DNA of 64,000 bases from contig NZ_JAENHK010000007.1 of the NCBI RefSeq assembly GCF_016595215.1, positions 310,001-374,000 of the forward strand, in the 5' to 3' direction. The translations under genes were made by a program, and so were the position numbers. The stretch is from Chryseobacterium paridis. GTDB taxonomy: Bacteria; Bacteroidota; Bacteroidia; Flavobacteriales; Weeksellaceae. Of the stretch, positions 61,467 through 64,000 are shown piece after piece; the stretch's first letter is position 1; every line of letters begins with the position of its first letter. The notes beneath the pieces are model-generated. The model did not search any database. It worked only from the letters and a program-made list of their open reading frames with translations, and was not told the origin of the DNA.

Positions 61467-64000
61467 ATGAAAAAGATATCTCTAATTATATGCAGTCTAT
61501 TTTTTTATTATACTGCTAAATCTCAGGGTAACTTTAGAAATGAAGTAACTAATATCGTTCCCCCATCCCCACAATCAGAACAAATTACCACATATGGTAA
61601 TCAGCCACTAAATGAATATAAGGGTATGGCTCAAATAAATATTCCTATTACAGGAATTAAAGAAAAAGACCTTTTCAATAATATTGAATTAAAATATTCA
61701 AAATTAGGTGTTCGCGTGAATGATGTTCCAAATAATGTTGGGATTAGTTGGCTACTTGATATGGGAGGGGTAATCACGAGGACAATATATGATTTGCCTG
61801 ATGAGATGCAGCTCCCTTCTAAAAGATTAATTTTTGATAATTTATTTGGAGTGCATGATCTAACCCAATCGCCAAACGGCTCTGCAAATGCAACTCTGCT
61901 AAATACATATGTAAAAGATCCCACCCTGGATAATGAGGTGGATGTATTTAACATATCTGTAAACGGACTTAGTGGAAGTTTTTATTTAGATAAAGATTTG
62001 AACCCTGTACTATTAACTGACACTCATCAGTTTAAAATAGAGACCGTAGGGGATTTTAAAACGACTCATGAATTTATTTTAACAACCAATGAAGGGATAA
62101 AATATTATTTTGGTGGCAGTACTGCCATTGAGAAGACATTTATTAGAGCTAGTCTATTTGGTGGTTTTACAAGTTTTTATTTAACAAAAATTCAAAATGT
62201 TCAGGGAAGCCAGATAACTTTTGAATATAAAGACATTGGAGCAAAAATTATTCCTATGTCTGAAACTGAAAGAAAAGTTATCCAAAACCGAGTTTATACA
62301 GATTGTGCAAATCCGGTAAGAAGTTTGGGCTTGTCTAATACTCAGTCTGGTTATACTTTAACAATAAATAACTCTAAAATTTTAACCTTAATAACAGGAG
62401 ACGAGAAAACAATTAAATTTAATTATGATTCTACAGATGTTGATCAATTATCTTCCATAGAAGTTTTTAACAAAGATAAAAAACATCAAGAATTTGATTT
62501 CATCTATCTGAATCCTACACCTATTAACAAGAGATCTTTTTTGTCGAATATCAAAATATATGACTTCGAAAATGGCGTCAAAACATTTAACAATGAATAT
62601 GCTTTCGAATATAATGGTTCATTATCCCTAATACCTAAAAGAATGAGTAGAAGTACCGACGTGTTTGGTTTTTATAATGGGAGAACCTCTTCCACCTTAT
62701 TACCTAATTTGAATTTATTAATTGGGGATGGAACACAAATTAATTTTCCTGATTTGGTAGGATTAGCAGATAGAAGATCTAGTTTTAGTGATGCCATAAT
62801 AGGAACTCTAAGTTCAATAACCTACCCAACTAAAGGTAAAACTTCATTTGTATATGAGGGATTAGGACAAAAAGCTTTGGTAAATGGTGGGGCATATGAA
62901 GAACTTGATGCTGATACTGGTGTCAATGAAGCAACCACATTAATCAGCGGGAGTGAAGTAATGGATGATAAAATTAGTATCAAGTTATATATCTCTCAAC
63001 ACATAGTAAGTGGCCCTCCAGGCAATTTTACAGCTAATTTTAAAATATTAGATGCTACAACAAATGCAATCTTAAGTGATCAAAGTTTAATTTTACCCAA
63101 ACCAGGTTTTCTTCAAGACGGACCATCTGAAAAGACTGTGACTTTTGATTTTACTACTGAAAAAAATAAGCAATATAAGTTTGTTATGAAATTGTTAAGA
63201 ACAAGCTATCATGATATTGCAAATTATGATATGACATATAAAAATAAGTATGTCGAGGTAAATAATGTAGGGCTTAGATTAAAAAAAATATATGATTTTG
63301 ATGGCGCTAATAATACAAATATTAAAAGATTATATTATACTTCATTTGATTATATTAAAAGAGCCGATCTGCTTCCAGATAATCTTTATCCTATAGGTGG
63401 CTTTACAACTTATCAATATGATATGGCAGGTTGTAAAGATACGAATGGGAATTATCTATTTACACCTAAAGCTATTCAACAAACCATTCTATCGTCACAA
63501 AGCTCCAGTAGCTATTTCGATATGAACCCTTCTTTCCCAGTAGTTACGGTTAGTTATGGAGGAGATAATTTTGAAAAAGGAGGAGAAGAAAAGAGATTTA
63601 TAAATGGAGTATTAGATGAAACAACTGGTTTCTATTCACCTCCTCAGCCTTCAGGAACTGATTATTATGGAGATTCTTCTGATCTTAATTTAATAGCAGC
63701 CTCTGCAGGACAGGAGTTTAATAGAAGCGTTTTATATGAAGATTATAATGGAAGGTTAATAGAAAGTAGAGTTTTTTCAAGCTTAATTAATGGAAAAGCT
63801 TATATGAAACAAAAAACTATGTTTAATTATGATTTTATAGAATCAAAAAGCATCTATAATCTAATGGGGAAATCAGTATATGAACGTTATTCTTATTCAT
63901 CAGGATTAGATCCCAATAATATTGTCACCAATTTAGCTCTGTTTTTCCTTCAAAGAAAATCTTATTCTACACCTCTTAATAACAAAGTAGAGACTCAGTA
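61467..64000 (+). CDS. large exported Rhs-like protein (3' partial)
   Basis: The frame opens at an ATG four bases after the previous stop and stays open to the window edge, 844 codons. It has a signal peptide (MKKISLIICSLFFYYTAKSQ). The early segment SPQSEQITTYGNQPLNEYKG, then IELKYSKLGVRVND, NVGISWLLDMGGVITRTIYDLPDE and later YYFGG and SFYLTKIQNVQGSQITFEYKD, match the N-terminal part of Bacteroidota Rhs/YD-repeat wall proteins. These often end in a polymorphic toxin domain or a sorting tail, which would lie beyond this window. The preceding secreted repeat protein is probably co-transcribed. No YD core repeats are visible yet in the part seen. Confidence 0.82.
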   Translation, partial: MKKISLIICSLFFYYTAKSQGNFRNEVTNIVPPSPQSEQITTYGNQPLNEYKGMAQINIPITGIKEKDLFNNIELKYSKLGVRVNDVPNNVGISWLLDMGGVITRTIYDLPDEMQLPSKRLIFDNLFGVHDLTQSPNGSANATLLNTYVKDPTLDNEVDVFNISVNGLSGSFYLDKDLNPVLLTDTHQFKIETVGDFKTTHEFILTTNEGIKYYFGGSTAIEKTFIRASLFGGFTSFYLTKIQNVQGSQITFEYKDIGAKIIPMSETERKVIQNRVYTDCANPVRSLGLSNTQSGYTLTINNSKILTLITGDEKTIKFNYDSTDVDQLSSIEVFNKDKKHQEFDFIYLNPTPINKRSFLSNIKIYDFENGVKTFNNEYAFEYNGSLSLIPKRMSRSTDVFGFYNGRTSSTLLPNLNLLIGDGTQINFPDLVGLADRRSSFSDAIIGTLSSITYPTKGKTSFVYEGLGQKALVNGGAYEELDADTGVNEATTLISGSEVMDDKISIKLYISQHIVSGPPGNFTANFKILDATTNAILSDQSLILPKPGFLQDGPSEKTVTFDFTTEKNKQYKFVMKLLRTSYHDIANYDMTYKNKYVEVNNVGLRLKKIYDFDGANNTNIKRLYYTSFDYIKRADLLPDNLYPIGGFTTYQYDMAGCKDTNGNYLFTPKAIQQTILSSQSSSSYFDMNPSFPVVTVSYGGDNFEKGGEEKRFINGVLDETTGFYSPPQPSGTDYYGDSSDLNLIAASAGQEFNRSVLYEDYNGRLIESRVFSSLINGKAYMKQKTMFNYDFIESKSIYNLMGKSVYERYSYSSGLDPNNIVTNLALFFLQRKSYSTPLNNKVETQ

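Noticed and set aside
1..64000. tRNA, rRNA, insertion sequences, prophage or defence genes
   Set aside because: I looked through the gaps for cloverleaf-like sequence and CCA ends, and among the proteins for transposases, integrases, nucleases and restriction genes. None was recognised, though a covariance-model search was not possible.

Overview
The window is 64 kb of an AT-rich genome from the Bacteroidota, most likely Flavobacteriia of the Chryseobacterium/Elizabethkingia type. The grounds are: promoter -10 boxes of the TAnnTTTG form in front of many genes, little sign of Shine-Dalgarno sites, eight proteins with type IX secretion system (T9SS) sorting tails (five type A, three type B ending in GWILLKN), an S1 protein of about 600 residues, and strong similarity in layout to Chryseobacterium housekeeping clusters. 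The genus is an inference; no 16S gene is present. No tRNA, rRNA, CRISPR array, insertion sequence or prophage was seen.

Layout. 1-8589: three tandem paralogous surface proteins with a choice-of-anchor L domain, Ig-like repeats and a T9SS type B tail; the first is cut by the window edge. 8664-13666: housekeeping genes, with ksgA divergent from ftsX - DUF3098 - uppP - truB - small outer-membrane protein - rluF. 13826-19994: a helix-hairpin-helix repeat protein, a small lipoprotein, a MerR and an AraC regulator, ccoG and an SMP-30-like lipoprotein. 20385-35230: secreted proteases (reprolysin-like, M36) and a secreted metallophosphoesterase, mixed with a DbpA-like helicase, rpsA, a DMT transporter, an alpha/beta hydrolase and rplS. 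35300-40102: poorly characterised genes (YwqK/MORN-like secreted protein, DUF3667 membrane protein with a 20-residue ORF behind it, PAS/LuxR-type regulator, DoxX-like protein, one unknown). 40257-43585: the two subunits of a 3-oxoacid CoA-transferase, split by an ABC exporter on the opposite strand. 44607-51432: a glycoprotein-glycan degradation cluster (GH20 hexosaminidase, glycosylasparaginase, CutC, GH2 beta-mannosidase). 51757-57614: AEC and TSUP transporters, priA and a PBP4-type dacB. 57698-64000: a secreted M1 peptidase, a secreted repeat protein and the start of a large Rhs-like exported protein that runs off the window.

How it fits together. Much of the window serves an outward-facing, polymer-degrading lifestyle. 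Proteases and phosphatases leave through the T9SS, and the 44.6-51.4 kb cluster can in principle take apart the Man-GlcNAc-GlcNAc-Asn core of N-glycans. The most interesting non-coding signals are heptanucleotide tandem repeats (24474-24618, 43667-43687, and a related palindrome inserted in frame inside a gene at 60531-60590), dispersed TGTCATTCTGA palindromes around the mannosidase gene, and structured leaders before rpsA and rplS. I did not find a clear new defence or mobile system. The best candidates for something undescribed are CutC inside the N-glycan cluster, the 20-residue membrane ORF behind DUF3667, and the heptamer array at the helicase promoter.
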